A model generated the notes under the pieces. That model was not told the DNA's origin. It ran no database searches and saw only the letters and a list, made by a program, of their open reading frames with translations. Position numbers and translations under genes: made by a program. Positions 32,520 through 41,661 of a stretch of 42,336 nucleotides of DNA are shown one piece after another. Each line of letters opens with the position of its first letter. Within the stretch, counting starts at the first letter, position 1. Source of the stretch: a virus; the IMG/VR virus record IMGVR_UViG_3300021962_000222, positions 1 to 42,336 of that record; one strand, given 5' to 3'.

Positions 32520-32529
32520 GATTTTCTCC

Positions 32530-32922
32530 TCACCACACTTCATCGGGCGACTTCACGCGCCCCTTGACCTGCGTATCAGACAGGATTCGACACAGAACAC
32601 CGTTGACCGTGATGTTCCAACCATCGGAAGGACGGAAAACAAGCCACTCGTTGAGTGCAAACTTGTCCCCCTTGAACCATCCCTCCTCGTTTTCCTCGAA
32701 AGCGCGCGGCCCCATCTTCAGGAGCAGCCCAACCTTCGACTGAAAACGGTCCTCGTCGGTCGTCTTGTCCGACAGATAGAGGCCACTCTTGGTCTTCTGT
32801 GGCCTGATGTAGACACCGACAAGGATCTGATTGTTGAAGATCTCGAAAGTAGAGATGTCCCCAATATCGCTCAGAATCTTTTTCGCAGGATCAATCTCAT
32901 GTTCCATACGCATGAACGGCAT
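32530..32922 (-). CDS. GroES/Cpn10-like phage co-chaperonin candidate
   Basis: ATG 32922 follows AAGGGGAG. The 130-residue protein resembles the GroES beta-barrel: ILVGVYIRPQKTKSGLYLSD (strand plus mobile-loop position), KVGLLLKMGPRAFEENEEGW, FALNEWLVFRPSDGWNITVN and VLCRILSDTQVKGRVK. GroES-like proteins such as T4 gp31 help the chaperonin fold the capsid protein. The gene lies just upstream of the scaffold. The similarity is by pattern and needs a structure-based check. Confidence 0.6.
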   Translation of the reverse strand: MPFMRMEHEIDPAKKILSDIGDISTFEIFNNQILVGVYIRPQKTKSGLYLSDKTTDEDRFQSKVGLLLKMGPRAFEENEEGWFKGDKFALNEWLVFRPSDGWNITVNGVLCRILSDTQVKGRVKSPDEVW

Positions 32923-32932
32923 AGTTCTCCCC

Positions 32933-33133
32933 TTACCGTTGATTAAGCTCCGTCTCCACCTCGTCACAGGCATCCAGCGCAGCCAGAAGACCGTGAATAA
33001 CACCAACCCGGAACTTGTAGTCGGTGTGTTCGATTGTTGCGTGAGCAGAAATCAGCGAATCTTTCGCAACTTCAATACGTTCACGCAGATTTTTCTTCAA
33101 TTCACTCTGATAGAAAGCTTGATGAGTAAGCAC
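32933..33133 (-). CDS. Hypothetical 66-residue helical protein
   Basis: A GTG at 33133 with AGGGGG 6 bases upstream is the likely start. The protein is helical (LTHQAFYQSELKKNLRERIE, then VAKDSLISAHATIEHTDYKF, then GLLAALDACDEVETELNQR). It resembles the short helical proteins common before GroES-like or scaffold genes. No function is assigned. Confidence 0.6.
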   Translation of the reverse strand: MLTHQAFYQSELKKNLRERIEVAKDSLISAHATIEHTDYKFRVGVIHGLLAALDACDEVETELNQR

Positions 33134-33214
33134 AACTGCCCCCTGACAGTCCCCCTTATATAGAATTGGTGGGGAGAGAGCGTGAGGGGGTCACACTCCC
33201 TCCCCGATCCGCCA

Positions 33215-33238
33215 GAATCGCGGGGAGGAAAACGATTC
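33215..33238 (-). terminator. Weak hairpin behind the 620-residue gene
   Basis: GAATCG (33215-33220) and CGATTC (33233-33238) can form a 6-bp stem with a 12-base loop, directly after the stop at 33246. The loop, not the tail, holds the T-run. It may slow transcription into the small head genes. The rest of the 112-base gap holds a second imperfect GC-rich stem and nothing else I can name. Confidence 0.35.
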
Positions 33239-33245
33239 TAACGGA

Positions 33246-35108
33246 TCACTTCCTCGACGCAATCTCGGTCTTTTCCAGCCTCCCCAGACCGGAACCCGCG
33301 CCAGCATCCATGTCCTTGTAGCTGCGGTAGACCTTGCCACCAGCACGACGAGCCGAACGCTTGTGCGTCGCGATCTCGGTCTTCTGGAGGCGACCTTCAC
33401 CCGAGCCAGCACCAGCCGTCATGTCCTTGTAGGACATCGTGCGACCACCGTGCTTGCGCCCCATCGGCATGGGACCGGCACCCGGCATCGCGGGCGGGGG
33501 CGCAGCAGGCGGCATCGGGCTGGCAGGCATACCCATCGGGGCAGCACCCGGACCACCAACCGGCAGCGGCGGCGGAACGGGACGGCCACCCGGCATCGGC
33601 AGCGGGGGAAGCGCGCCAAGGCCCATCGGAGCCTTCGCACCACCAGCATCGATCACGATGTTGATGTTGGTCTTGCCCTTCTTGGTGCGGCCACCAGAGG
33701 CGCGAGCCATGCGCTTGGCCTCGCCACCACGCTTGAAGGTCGGCGGAAGCATCGGAGACATGCGAGAACTCTCCGCGCGCTCCTCCTCTTCCTTCTTCTG
33801 CTGACGGGCAGCAGCCGCCTTCTTGGCGCGGAAGGCCTTGTACATCTGCTCCATCTTGGCTTCACGCTGAACGTCAGCCATCTGCTCGTCAATCGGGTCC
33901 ATAGGCTTGGGCATACGAGCGGGAGGCCTCTCCTCGCCAGCGTAGGAGACGTAACGCTTCTTCGGATTGGGATTGCTGGCAGTCGCGCGCGAGAGAACTC
34001 GCTCGATGTCGCTGATCTTGCCACCAGCCGCACGGCGAGAAGCAGGCGGAGGAGGCGGCGGGGGCGGCGGCGGAACAGGCGCGGGGCGACCACCACCGGG
34101 CATGATCCCTTCCGCAAACGGATCTTGACCCTGACGAATCATCCTGCGCTGGGCAGGAGTAAGCTGATAGTCAGCAGGCGGCGGGGGAGGCGGCGGCGGG
34201 GGCGCATCGGTCATGCCACCACCAGCCTGCTTCTTCGCGTAACCGCCGCGACGGAGCTTCAGTTCCGAATGCTTGCCGCCATGCTGCGCCGTCTCATGCT
34301 GGCGCATGGCCTTCTTGACCAAAGCCTTGTCCTGAGCGGTGTCGTCAGCCTTGCCGCCCTTCTTGAGGCCGGTAGCGCGCATGGGAGAGAGAGCGCCACG
34401 CTTGACGCCAGAGAAGCCAAGCATCGCATTGGGGACACCGGCTCGCTGGGAGGCAGCAGCCATCATGCGATTGGCCCCGCCAAGAGGACCGCCATCGTAC
34501 TTCTTGGCACGACCGCCGCGCCGGAACGAATCATCCTTATCAGAATCATTTTGCTCAACTCGCTTGCCACCCTGCTTGCGATAATTGAGAACAGTCGAAG
34601 CATCATTTACCTGATCAAGATACTTTGCCTCAGACTTTGGACTATGACCACGCATCGCGCGAGCGGCTTCACCAGCATCCTTGATGATGTATCGAAGCGC
34701 CTCATCACTCTTGGTGTGGTAAGAATGCCCCTTGATCGGCATACCACCGCGCGCATACGCAGCACCGCCGCGCTTCAGACCACCAACGTGCTTCTCGCCC
34801 TCACGATCCTCGTTGGCGTCCTTCACGTTGCGGTTGACCTTGGCATTTGCATACGCGACCGCTTCGGTCTTGCCACCAGACTTGCGCTGCTTGCGATCCG
34901 CGCGCATCGGCCCGCAGGAACCGTCAACCTTGCCGCCGCTCTTGTAGGCTCGGCGCGAGACGGGACGAAGCCCGGTCTTCACATCAGCCTTCAGCATCTC
35001 AGGCGGGGTGAAGGTCGAGGAATCAACCTTCTGGAGCGGACGGTCAGAGGCAAGGCGCTTGGCCTTGCTCTTCATGGCTTCGCGAGCCTTCTTTGCAGTC
35101 TGGTACAT
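33246..35108 (-). CDS. Large basic Gly/Pro-rich protein with GG linkers, probable packaged virion protein
   Basis: The 620-residue protein is strongly basic and mostly low in complexity. It begins MYQTAKKAREAMKSKAKRLA. More than ten words of the type YKSGGKVDG, LKRGGAAYARGGM, FRRGGRAKKYDGG, LKKGGKADD, RAAGGKISD and RASGGRTKKG are spread through it. Two runs of 9-10 prolines and a coiled coil (DVQREAKMEQMYKAFRAKKA) lie in the middle. The end carries two copies of SYKDMxAGAGSGxGRLxKTEIA. No enzyme domain is visible. Charge and place suggest it coats DNA in the head or serves as a carrier. The antisense strand is also open, a base-composition effect. Confidence 0.75.
   Translation of the reverse strand: MYQTAKKAREAMKSKAKRLASDRPLQKVDSSTFTPPEMLKADVKTGLRPVSRRAYKSGGKVDGSCGPMRADRKQRKSGGKTEAVAYANAKVNRNVKDANEDREGEKHVGGLKRGGAAYARGGMPIKGHSYHTKSDEALRYIIKDAGEAARAMRGHSPKSEAKYLDQVNDASTVLNYRKQGGKRVEQNDSDKDDSFRRGGRAKKYDGGPLGGANRMMAAASQRAGVPNAMLGFSGVKRGALSPMRATGLKKGGKADDTAQDKALVKKAMRQHETAQHGGKHSELKLRRGGYAKKQAGGGMTDAPPPPPPPPPADYQLTPAQRRMIRQGQDPFAEGIMPGGGRPAPVPPPPPPPPPPASRRAAGGKISDIERVLSRATASNPNPKKRYVSYAGEERPPARMPKPMDPIDEQMADVQREAKMEQMYKAFRAKKAAAARQQKKEEEERAESSRMSPMLPPTFKRGGEAKRMARASGGRTKKGKTNINIVIDAGGAKAPMGLGALPPLPMPGGRPVPPPLPVGGPGAAPMGMPASPMPPAAPPPAMPGAGPMPMGRKHGGRTMSYKDMTAGAGSGEGRLQKTEIATHKRSARRAGGKVYRSYKDMDAGAGSGLGRLEKTEIASRK
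33249..33437 (-). repeat. Tandem C-terminal 26-residue repeat
   Basis: Bases 33360-33437 and 33249-33326 encode two copies of a unit beginning SYKDM, followed by AGAGSGxGRLxKTEIA. They are separated by an 11-residue basic spacer (RSARRAGGKVY). The two copies close the protein, so they may be a capsid-targeting or binding tail. Confidence 0.8.
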
Positions 35109-35170
35109 GGCAACTCCTAGCTAGGTTGTCGGGGCGTCCCCCGTTGCCGCCAGATTAAGCTTGGGCAGCT

Positions 35171-37999
35171 TCAAGCCTTCTTGGATGTTAGCATGAGTGC
35201 GCGCGACACAACACCACTTTCGTTCTTCTTAAAATTTGACTCTTCACCGCCAATTCCTTTGAACCCCAAAGCTCGCATGGCAGATGCCACAGGATGACTC
35301 AAAATGGGGGAAGAGATTGCCCCGCCAGAAGCAGCCCCTCGCATTGCGTCGATTACATCCTGATGAGTGGTGGTTTCATTTCCAACTTTATCCCAAATTG
35401 TGTGATGTGCAAGGTGCTGGTAGTAAGGGGAAAGATTTTGAGGAATTGTCAAATCTAAAGCCTTTTGCCTCCTAGCAAGCCTGTCAACTGCTGAAGCTCC
35501 AGCACCAGACCTTGAAAGATACTTTGAAGCTTCATCAGACGGACGGCCCGTATGAAGAACAATTTGCCTTGCATCAAGAGTTGGTTGATCTCCACGGCCA
35601 ATCATAGATGCCATGAACCCAGCCTTAGATTCTCTAATTCCCCTGATAGGCTTGACCAATTCTCTCCACTCGCTTGGAGATGACTGCATTTGCTGCGCCC
35701 TAGAAACAAGTTCAGAAAATTTCTTTTCTTGCCCCGGAAGATTGTTTACCGCCCAAGTCAAAGCATCAACAAGCTGATTTTGCCCACCAAAAGGCCTCAT
35801 AATCCTAACTGCATCTTTAATGGCATCCTCATTGATGCGACCTTTCTCCGCATCATTTAGATAATTTTGCCCATAACTTGTATGAAGCCAATGACCAAAT
35901 GCTCCTTCGGGCCTAACCATACCAGTAATACTATCAGGTATATTTAATCCGGCGTTTCTTACAGTATCTGCCTTTCTTGCTGCCCTACGAATTGAAGATC
36001 TTGTAATTGTATAAGCTTTAATTAGATCGCGAGCAGACAATCCCTCCCCTGAAGCTTTGCTGGCAGTTTCATCCATAAAATTTCCGAAATCTTGGACATG
36101 CGACGGTATTTCGGATACGCCAATCTTTTCTCTAACCCTTGAAAGAGGCTTCCATTTCCAATCTGAAATGCCTTTCCGAGTAGATCCACCTTCAGCGTAG
36201 CCAACAGGACCAGTCGGGTAGTCGGTGGGAATCCGCGCCAGAGCGTTCTGCAACTGACCGATGTTGTATTCCTGATGCTGCTCCCGTGTGAGAGCAGGCT
36301 CTCCCGGCATGGTCGGCTCATGGCGGATCACGGGCTGACGAGCCTCCGCTGCGTCCATAGCGGGATAGACCCGGTCGATGGCGCGGGAAAGCTGGTCTAG
36401 GAGGCTCTGCTGCTCGGATGTGAGTTGAGGCATGGATTGAGTATCTCCCGTTTTCCCGCCAGAAGACATCGAAATTTTAGGCATTTCAGATTCACCTTCA
36501 AGGGCATCTTTTGCTTCAGAGAGCCAATCCTTGACAGACGAAACATCTTCATGATTTAAAATATGAATATAGTTTCCAAACCTTTGAGGCCCAACACTAT
36601 GATCAGATACCCTAATTTCAGGTGCAATATATCTTCTTCCTCTTACCAAAACTAGCGGAATATATGCACTATTTCCAATTTTTGTTTGAGACGAAGAATA
36701 TGGATGATTTTCGTCTATATTTGCCTTTAGCTTGTAACCGAGTTCAAGCGCATGATTAGCAATATTATGAGCAATATCAAAAACCTGCTCTCTTGATATT
36801 GGATTTTTAATTTTTCCGCCAGAAGCCATAGGCACAGCCCCGCCTATCTCATAGCGACGCTTGATGTTGATCAGCTTGTCATCAAACACGACGTAATTTT
36901 GTGTGCCTTTTCCCGCTCCGCGAGAACCGGCGTCAAGGTATTTGATTCCGGGTATGCCAGCTTTAAACAAAATTTTTGATTGCTCAACCCTTGATGGATT
37001 TAAAATTTCAAGAACATTCGCAATTGGAAGATTTTCTTTTTCTTTTTGAGTTAGGTGAACAATTTTGCTTAAAAGACTTGACGCATATTCTTGCTCGCTT
37101 AGAGGCTTGTCCCAATCAAGAAATTTATCGGGGTGCGCGTTGATGCGAACCTCATAAATATTGCTTCTATTTTTTTTAATTCTTTCAATGGCCGCTTCCG
37201 CTTGCTCAAAGTCAAGCAGCCCATCTGCTGCCCTTGGTATACTGCCCATTTTTGCCAAATCGTACAAAACATCTGTGTCAGATTTGCCAGCATTCATCAA
37301 TCGCAAAATATGCTCTTCCTGCTGATTTAAATCATATTTTGAAAGATTTTTTGCAGTAAACTCTCTATCGTAAGAGCCGCCGCGCCCACTAACCGCTGGG
37401 CTTTCGGCAAAATACATACCATAGCCATAACTTTGAGCACCCTGACCAGTACCAATCTTTGATATGTCAAATTTATCAAATTTGTGAGGAGATGAATGAT
37501 AGGCGTCGATGCCTATCTCTTCCGCAGGGAGAGGAGAGGCGATGTCGGATTCATCGACTGGGCCGCCAGATGCCCTAGCAGACCTGCCCCTGATGCGATT
37601 GATGATCTCCTGACCTCGCTTGGACGGAACATCAGGGTTGGGATTGGAGAAGCCGCAACCCCGGCCAAGGTCATACGGGGGCTTCTTACCCTTGCTGGTG
37701 AATTGCTCCTTGGTCGGGTCAATCACATGACCCGTATCGCGATGTCGAAGCCACCAATGAGTCGTGCCGTCACCTAGATTTGCAACTTGAGGGACGTAAC
37801 CGCTTTCCTCGCCGCCAAGCATGTAATACGCGGCCTGAGTAGCTGATCCACAATGACCGAAGGTTGGATGCTCGCCCTCGCTCATCTTCCTGTACTTTGG
37901 CTTAAGAAGATCGGGCGTCAGAACAGACTGAATCTTGCCGACAAGATCCTTGGTTTCCTTGTCGGAGAGAGGACGCCTTGTTTCTTGATCGTCAGCCAT
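35171..37999 (-). CDS. Multidomain effector-like virion protein: thiol-peptidase-like and ADP-ribosyltransferase domains
   Basis: ATG 37999 with GGAG 6 bases upstream gives 942 residues; a TTG at 38020 is a worse choice. Residues about 50-130 hold FGHCGSATQAAYYMLGG, TTHWWLRHRDTGHVIDPTKE, a Cys-His-Asp order like papain/transglutaminase folds. After RASGGPV, residues 165-390 form an ADP-ribosyltransferase of the phage polyvalent type: AYHSSPHKFDKFDISKIG, QSYGYGMYFAESP, GIPGIKYLDAGSRG, NYVVFDDKLINIKRR. After MASGGKI comes a small domain with KIGNSAYIPLVLVRGRRY. The last 270 residues (GKAGFMASMIGRGD-like core, LDARQIVLHTGRPSDEASKY) are unassigned. SSGGK, AEGGS and ASGGA words separate the parts. 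Domain DNA is AT-rich. Confidence 0.75.
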   Translation of the reverse strand: MADDQETRRPLSDKETKDLVGKIQSVLTPDLLKPKYRKMSEGEHPTFGHCGSATQAAYYMLGGEESGYVPQVANLGDGTTHWWLRHRDTGHVIDPTKEQFTSKGKKPPYDLGRGCGFSNPNPDVPSKRGQEIINRIRGRSARASGGPVDESDIASPLPAEEIGIDAYHSSPHKFDKFDISKIGTGQGAQSYGYGMYFAESPAVSGRGGSYDREFTAKNLSKYDLNQQEEHILRLMNAGKSDTDVLYDLAKMGSIPRAADGLLDFEQAEAAIERIKKNRSNIYEVRINAHPDKFLDWDKPLSEQEYASSLLSKIVHLTQKEKENLPIANVLEILNPSRVEQSKILFKAGIPGIKYLDAGSRGAGKGTQNYVVFDDKLINIKRRYEIGGAVPMASGGKIKNPISREQVFDIAHNIANHALELGYKLKANIDENHPYSSSQTKIGNSAYIPLVLVRGRRYIAPEIRVSDHSVGPQRFGNYIHILNHEDVSSVKDWLSEAKDALEGESEMPKISMSSGGKTGDTQSMPQLTSEQQSLLDQLSRAIDRVYPAMDAAEARQPVIRHEPTMPGEPALTREQHQEYNIGQLQNALARIPTDYPTGPVGYAEGGSTRKGISDWKWKPLSRVREKIGVSEIPSHVQDFGNFMDETASKASGEGLSARDLIKAYTITRSSIRRAARKADTVRNAGLNIPDSITGMVRPEGAFGHWLHTSYGQNYLNDAEKGRINEDAIKDAVRIMRPFGGQNQLVDALTWAVNNLPGQEKKFSELVSRAQQMQSSPSEWRELVKPIRGIRESKAGFMASMIGRGDQPTLDARQIVLHTGRPSDEASKYLSRSGAGASAVDRLARRQKALDLTIPQNLSPYYQHLAHHTIWDKVGNETTTHQDVIDAMRGAASGGAISSPILSHPVASAMRALGFKGIGGEESNFKKNESGVVSRALMLTSKKA

Positions 38000-38016
38000 C
38001 TCTGTCTCCAAGATCC

Positions 38017-41000
38017 TCAAAGATTACCCGTCTTTTTCAGAAATTCAACAAGCGCATCTCCGGTCAACTGAACAAAAGGCTCAATTGAATCGGTAGAAAC
38101 ATATTCATTTTCTTCTATGCCCGGAACAGTAAGATTTCCAAATATATCGCTATAAGAATGCAGAGGTGTGCTCCATACCTTTTTTCTCTTGCCATATGGA
38201 TCTGTAACTTCTTCTGTATGGTGAAAATCATCTCCGACCCAATAAATGTTGTAATCTTTCAGATCTTTTTTATGAACCAATGCAAGATGCCCATGATTTT
38301 TAATGTCATCCTCCATCAGTTCGTTTTCGTGTTTTCCAAGCTTTCTTGCCGCAATTGTCTTTACCCATTCAGGCTTTCTTGAATACCAAGATGCCTTTGG
38401 AAGTGATTCTTTATATTCTCCGTATTCGCTTTCAGACATTCCGTAGTCTTCGCTATCCATGTTTTCACTTGTCCAAGTACCAGACTCAGCACTCATCGGA
38501 TCAATGCCATGCTTCAAATCATTTGGATCTGCGGGGGATGAGTGATAAATAAATCTGTTTTTGTTTTTTACCAAATAGTTGACATCTGGAATTTTTCCCT
38601 TGTGATTGTCACTAACAATAATTCCTTCATTTTTATTTTTGGGAACATCTCCTCCAGAAGAAAATTTGCCAAATTCCTCTCCAAGGAAGATCGGCCTGCC
38701 GTGGATCTCTTCCCTGATATGTACACCGGGAATTGAAAGAACGGGATGGATATTTTGCGGAACCCCGCCACGAGCCATCATAGGCGCAGGAGGAGGAGGA
38801 GGCGCAAACCCGACAGGCTTCACCATGCCAGCCTGCGTTTCCTCGTCGTCGTTTGATAGGCGGAAGCCATAGAAGGAAGGTTCAGGCGCAAGAGGATCGG
38901 GGATCATGCCGCTGTCATTCCCACCAGCACGATTGCCGGGGAAGCCAGCTTCATAAGCTGCCTGCTCTCGGGAAGCCTGCTCCGCACCACGACCGGGTCT
39001 CGCTCCACCGGGATCAACGACATCGTATCCCTGTTCGCGAGCGGCCTCGTTCAGCTTTTCCGCGCCAAGGGCAACCAGACCCAGAGGTGTGCCACCGATG
39101 AATCCAACGATACCGGGGCCTGTGTTCAGTTGCTGCTCTGCCGTTCCCAGAAAACTCCCGCTGGTGTTCCCCACTCCAACACCGAGGGAGCCAGATCCGG
39201 GTGGCGAGAAAGCCGTGCCCGTAGCCCCACCAAGCATTGATGGGTCTGATTCAGGAGGAGAGTAGCTGGGAGGAGCATCTGTGCTGAAAGCAGGAGAGTC
39301 CTGAGTAGCATCTGGCGCGGAGTCCCCACCGCTTCCAGAATCTCCGAACCCTCCTCCAGAGGTATCCGAGTCACCACCAGCAGCACCACCACCGACCTCA
39401 AAGTGCTGCCTAACCTCTCCACCGCGAGCGTAGTAGGAGAAGCCCCGCTTCAGGATCGATTCACGCAGTTCAGGAGTGATCTCGATGCCGGGGAGCGTGA
39501 CATTCTCTCCGTCATTGCCCTTCACGACATGGGATGTCGGCTGGATCTTGTCTGTATGAGGCTTGAGGACGCGACGGAGAGCGGAAGGAAGCATCTTGTC
39601 GTAGAAGGACTTCATGCCTTCGCCACCGACCTTTAGGTCAAGACCCTCAAGGCTAGGAGGGTGCCTATCAATTTCTTCCTGCAACTTATCATTCAAATGT
39701 TCACGGGCATCACTCTTGGAGTCAAACTCAAGCATTCCCCCGCCATGATCATGCGAAGGTTCTCCATAAAGGTACAATCCCCACTTATTGCTATTTGGAT
39801 GCCTTAAAACCTCATATTCATCTAAAAAAGATTTGGAATAATCAGATTTCTCAAGAAGTTTTTCGGCAAGTTCATTTCCAATATACTTTTTGATATCATG
39901 AGGCTCTACGTCATTTTCATATATAACATTTCGACCACTTTTATCATATGCATTAAATGACTTATCAAGTGGATGATATGTGACTTTGCTAATCTGTTTG
40001 CTCAGATCATATCTCTTTGCCTGCTCCTCACCCGGAGTCCAGACAAGCTTGTCGTATCCTCCGCGAGCGGCTTCTAGCAAAGCGCGCTTGAGGCCAAGCT
40101 CGACCCAATGGTCGGTGTTGGTGACGTAGGGGGCTGGTTCAATATGATCATCAAACCCACCCAATCTAGAAACTTCACTATAAAGATTTTTATATTTACT
40201 TACTTCATCATTGGGAATACTCATAAGTTTTGCATATCTTTCAAGATCATGCCCCGGATGAAAGCCATATTTGTCTCCAAGATATTTTTGATGTTTGCTA
40301 AATTCATTTCTTGCAAATTCTCTTTTTTCTTTCATATCTTTGGTGTCAAAACCCTCATCTCGCCCCTTCTGCGCCCAGTCGGACTGAAGCTCTTCAAGGT
40401 GGAGGATGTTGTTATCGGGACCGCGATCCTGCATTCGCAGGTGGGTTACGATGTTTGTAGGTTCCCAATGAGAAGACTTGAACTTCTCCTCTCCGGGAAG
40501 ATGGAGGAGGACTTCACGATAGTTTTTTGGATCATTTCCAACTGTATATTGTCCGTATTTAGTTGGTTCAATTTCACCTATAGGAGCCTCATCTTCAAGG
40601 CGCTTATCTCTTTCAAGAATTAAATTGCTTATTTGACGACGCAATGCTTTTACTGAGCCAATAGCCCCTTGAGAGTACATTATATCTACACGCTGCCTAA
40701 GTTCATTTATATCTGAATCATATTCTGCAATAATTGCATCTCGCTTGCTCTTAATTTCAGGATCAATTTTACCACCAAGGACAGTTTCCTTGATCTGAGG
40801 CACATTCTGCTCGAAATGCTGGGCGAGATCGTCCTTTGTCACGGACTTCTGGCCCGCAAACTTGTCCTGTACCCCAGACCACTCAAGCTCGGCAGGCTTC
40901 ACACCCTTCATGGTGGCTAGCATCTGCTGGGGAGTTCCCTTGGATTGGGGGAGGGAACGAGCGGATTCTGCGGCGGAACTGTAGAAGCCCATGTCATCGA

Positions 41001-41661
41001 GATTGCGAGGCTGGTCTACGTCCCCGCCAGAAGCGTAGCCAACGGCACCACCATCAGCCTTCACGACCACATGATGGTAGACAGGATGCTCCTTGCCCCT
41101 GACGCTGATCGTCCCGGCCTGCGGGCCAAGGAACACATCGCCAGTCGTCGTCGGACGAAGCCTCGGCTCGCTCCTTGACTCGGCGTATCGAGCAAAATCC
41201 ACTCCCTTGGGGAAGTGTGCGTTCAGCGTGTAGTAGTGCTTGCCGCGATGCTCGACGGACACAATCGTGTTCGTGTCCTCATGACCTTCTGGCGCGGTCT
41301 GCCACGACCATCCAGCCTTCTGCTTGAACAGGTTCGTCTTGGTCTTCGCCTTGCCAGCAGTCCCGGTCTGGTCAACGGCATCACGCGACGCATTGAAGTA
41401 AGGCTTGCCACCCGGACTTACACCGATTGAGGCAACAGCAGACTTGTGTCCCGTCATGTCCTGCTTGTCAGGCATTCCGAGATACTGACCTCCGGGGACG
41501 GGAGCGTCGGAGGGGAACATCCTCTGTGGCTTGGGAAAGACAGAGACAGGATTGGAGATGGACGGAGAGATGTCCTTGGGATCAGCATCCCCGCCAAGAG
41601 CGAACCTGCGAGGCGAGCGAGCAAGCCTCAAAGCGTCTCGGATGATCCGGTCGTAGCTCAT
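38017..41661 (-). CDS. Giant multidomain virion-associated protein with GG linkers
   Basis: The 1214-residue protein starts at an ATG overlapping the portal stop (TGATG). Residues 50-200 form a beta-rich unit (GKPYFNASRDAVDQTGTAGK, HHVVVKADGG). After YASGGDV, residues 215-790 are a large alpha/beta domain seen in phage polyvalent-type proteins (PAELEWSGVQDKFAGQ, ILHLEELQSDWAQKGRDEGF, LVWTPGEEQAKRYDLS, MKSFYDKMLPSALRRVLK). After YARGGEV follow about 200 Gly/Ser/Pro-rich residues. After SSGGDV, the final 170 residues begin FIYHSSPADPNDLKHGIDP, like the start of an ADP-ribosyltransferase but divergent. It is probably packed and injected. Confidence 0.65.
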   Translation of the reverse strand: MSYDRIIRDALRLARSPRRFALGGDADPKDISPSISNPVSVFPKPQRMFPSDAPVPGGQYLGMPDKQDMTGHKSAVASIGVSPGGKPYFNASRDAVDQTGTAGKAKTKTNLFKQKAGWSWQTAPEGHEDTNTIVSVEHRGKHYYTLNAHFPKGVDFARYAESRSEPRLRPTTTGDVFLGPQAGTISVRGKEHPVYHHVVVKADGGAVGYASGGDVDQPRNLDDMGFYSSAAESARSLPQSKGTPQQMLATMKGVKPAELEWSGVQDKFAGQKSVTKDDLAQHFEQNVPQIKETVLGGKIDPEIKSKRDAIIAEYDSDINELRQRVDIMYSQGAIGSVKALRRQISNLILERDKRLEDEAPIGEIEPTKYGQYTVGNDPKNYREVLLHLPGEEKFKSSHWEPTNIVTHLRMQDRGPDNNILHLEELQSDWAQKGRDEGFDTKDMKEKREFARNEFSKHQKYLGDKYGFHPGHDLERYAKLMSIPNDEVSKYKNLYSEVSRLGGFDDHIEPAPYVTNTDHWVELGLKRALLEAARGGYDKLVWTPGEEQAKRYDLSKQISKVTYHPLDKSFNAYDKSGRNVIYENDVEPHDIKKYIGNELAEKLLEKSDYSKSFLDEYEVLRHPNSNKWGLYLYGEPSHDHGGGMLEFDSKSDAREHLNDKLQEEIDRHPPSLEGLDLKVGGEGMKSFYDKMLPSALRRVLKPHTDKIQPTSHVVKGNDGENVTLPGIEITPELRESILKRGFSYYARGGEVRQHFEVGGGAAGGDSDTSGGGFGDSGSGGDSAPDATQDSPAFSTDAPPSYSPPESDPSMLGGATGTAFSPPGSGSLGVGVGNTSGSFLGTAEQQLNTGPGIVGFIGGTPLGLVALGAEKLNEAAREQGYDVVDPGGARPGRGAEQASREQAAYEAGFPGNRAGGNDSGMIPDPLAPEPSFYGFRLSNDDEETQAGMVKPVGFAPPPPPAPMMARGGVPQNIHPVLSIPGVHIREEIHGRPIFLGEEFGKFSSGGDVPKNKNEGIIVSDNHKGKIPDVNYLVKNKNRFIYHSSPADPNDLKHGIDPMSAESGTWTSENMDSEDYGMSESEYGEYKESLPKASWYSRKPEWVKTIAARKLGKHENELMEDDIKNHGHLALVHKKDLKDYNIYWVGDDFHHTEEVTDPYGKRKKVWSTPLHSYSDIFGNLTVPGIEENEYVSTDSIEPFVQLTGDALVEFLKKTGNL

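Noticed and set aside
33363-35120. 585-codon open frame on the plus strand
   Set aside because: It is antisense to the basic protein gene, rich in Arg, His and Leu as expected from the reverse complement of Gly/Pro/Ala codons, with no domain and no ribosome site.
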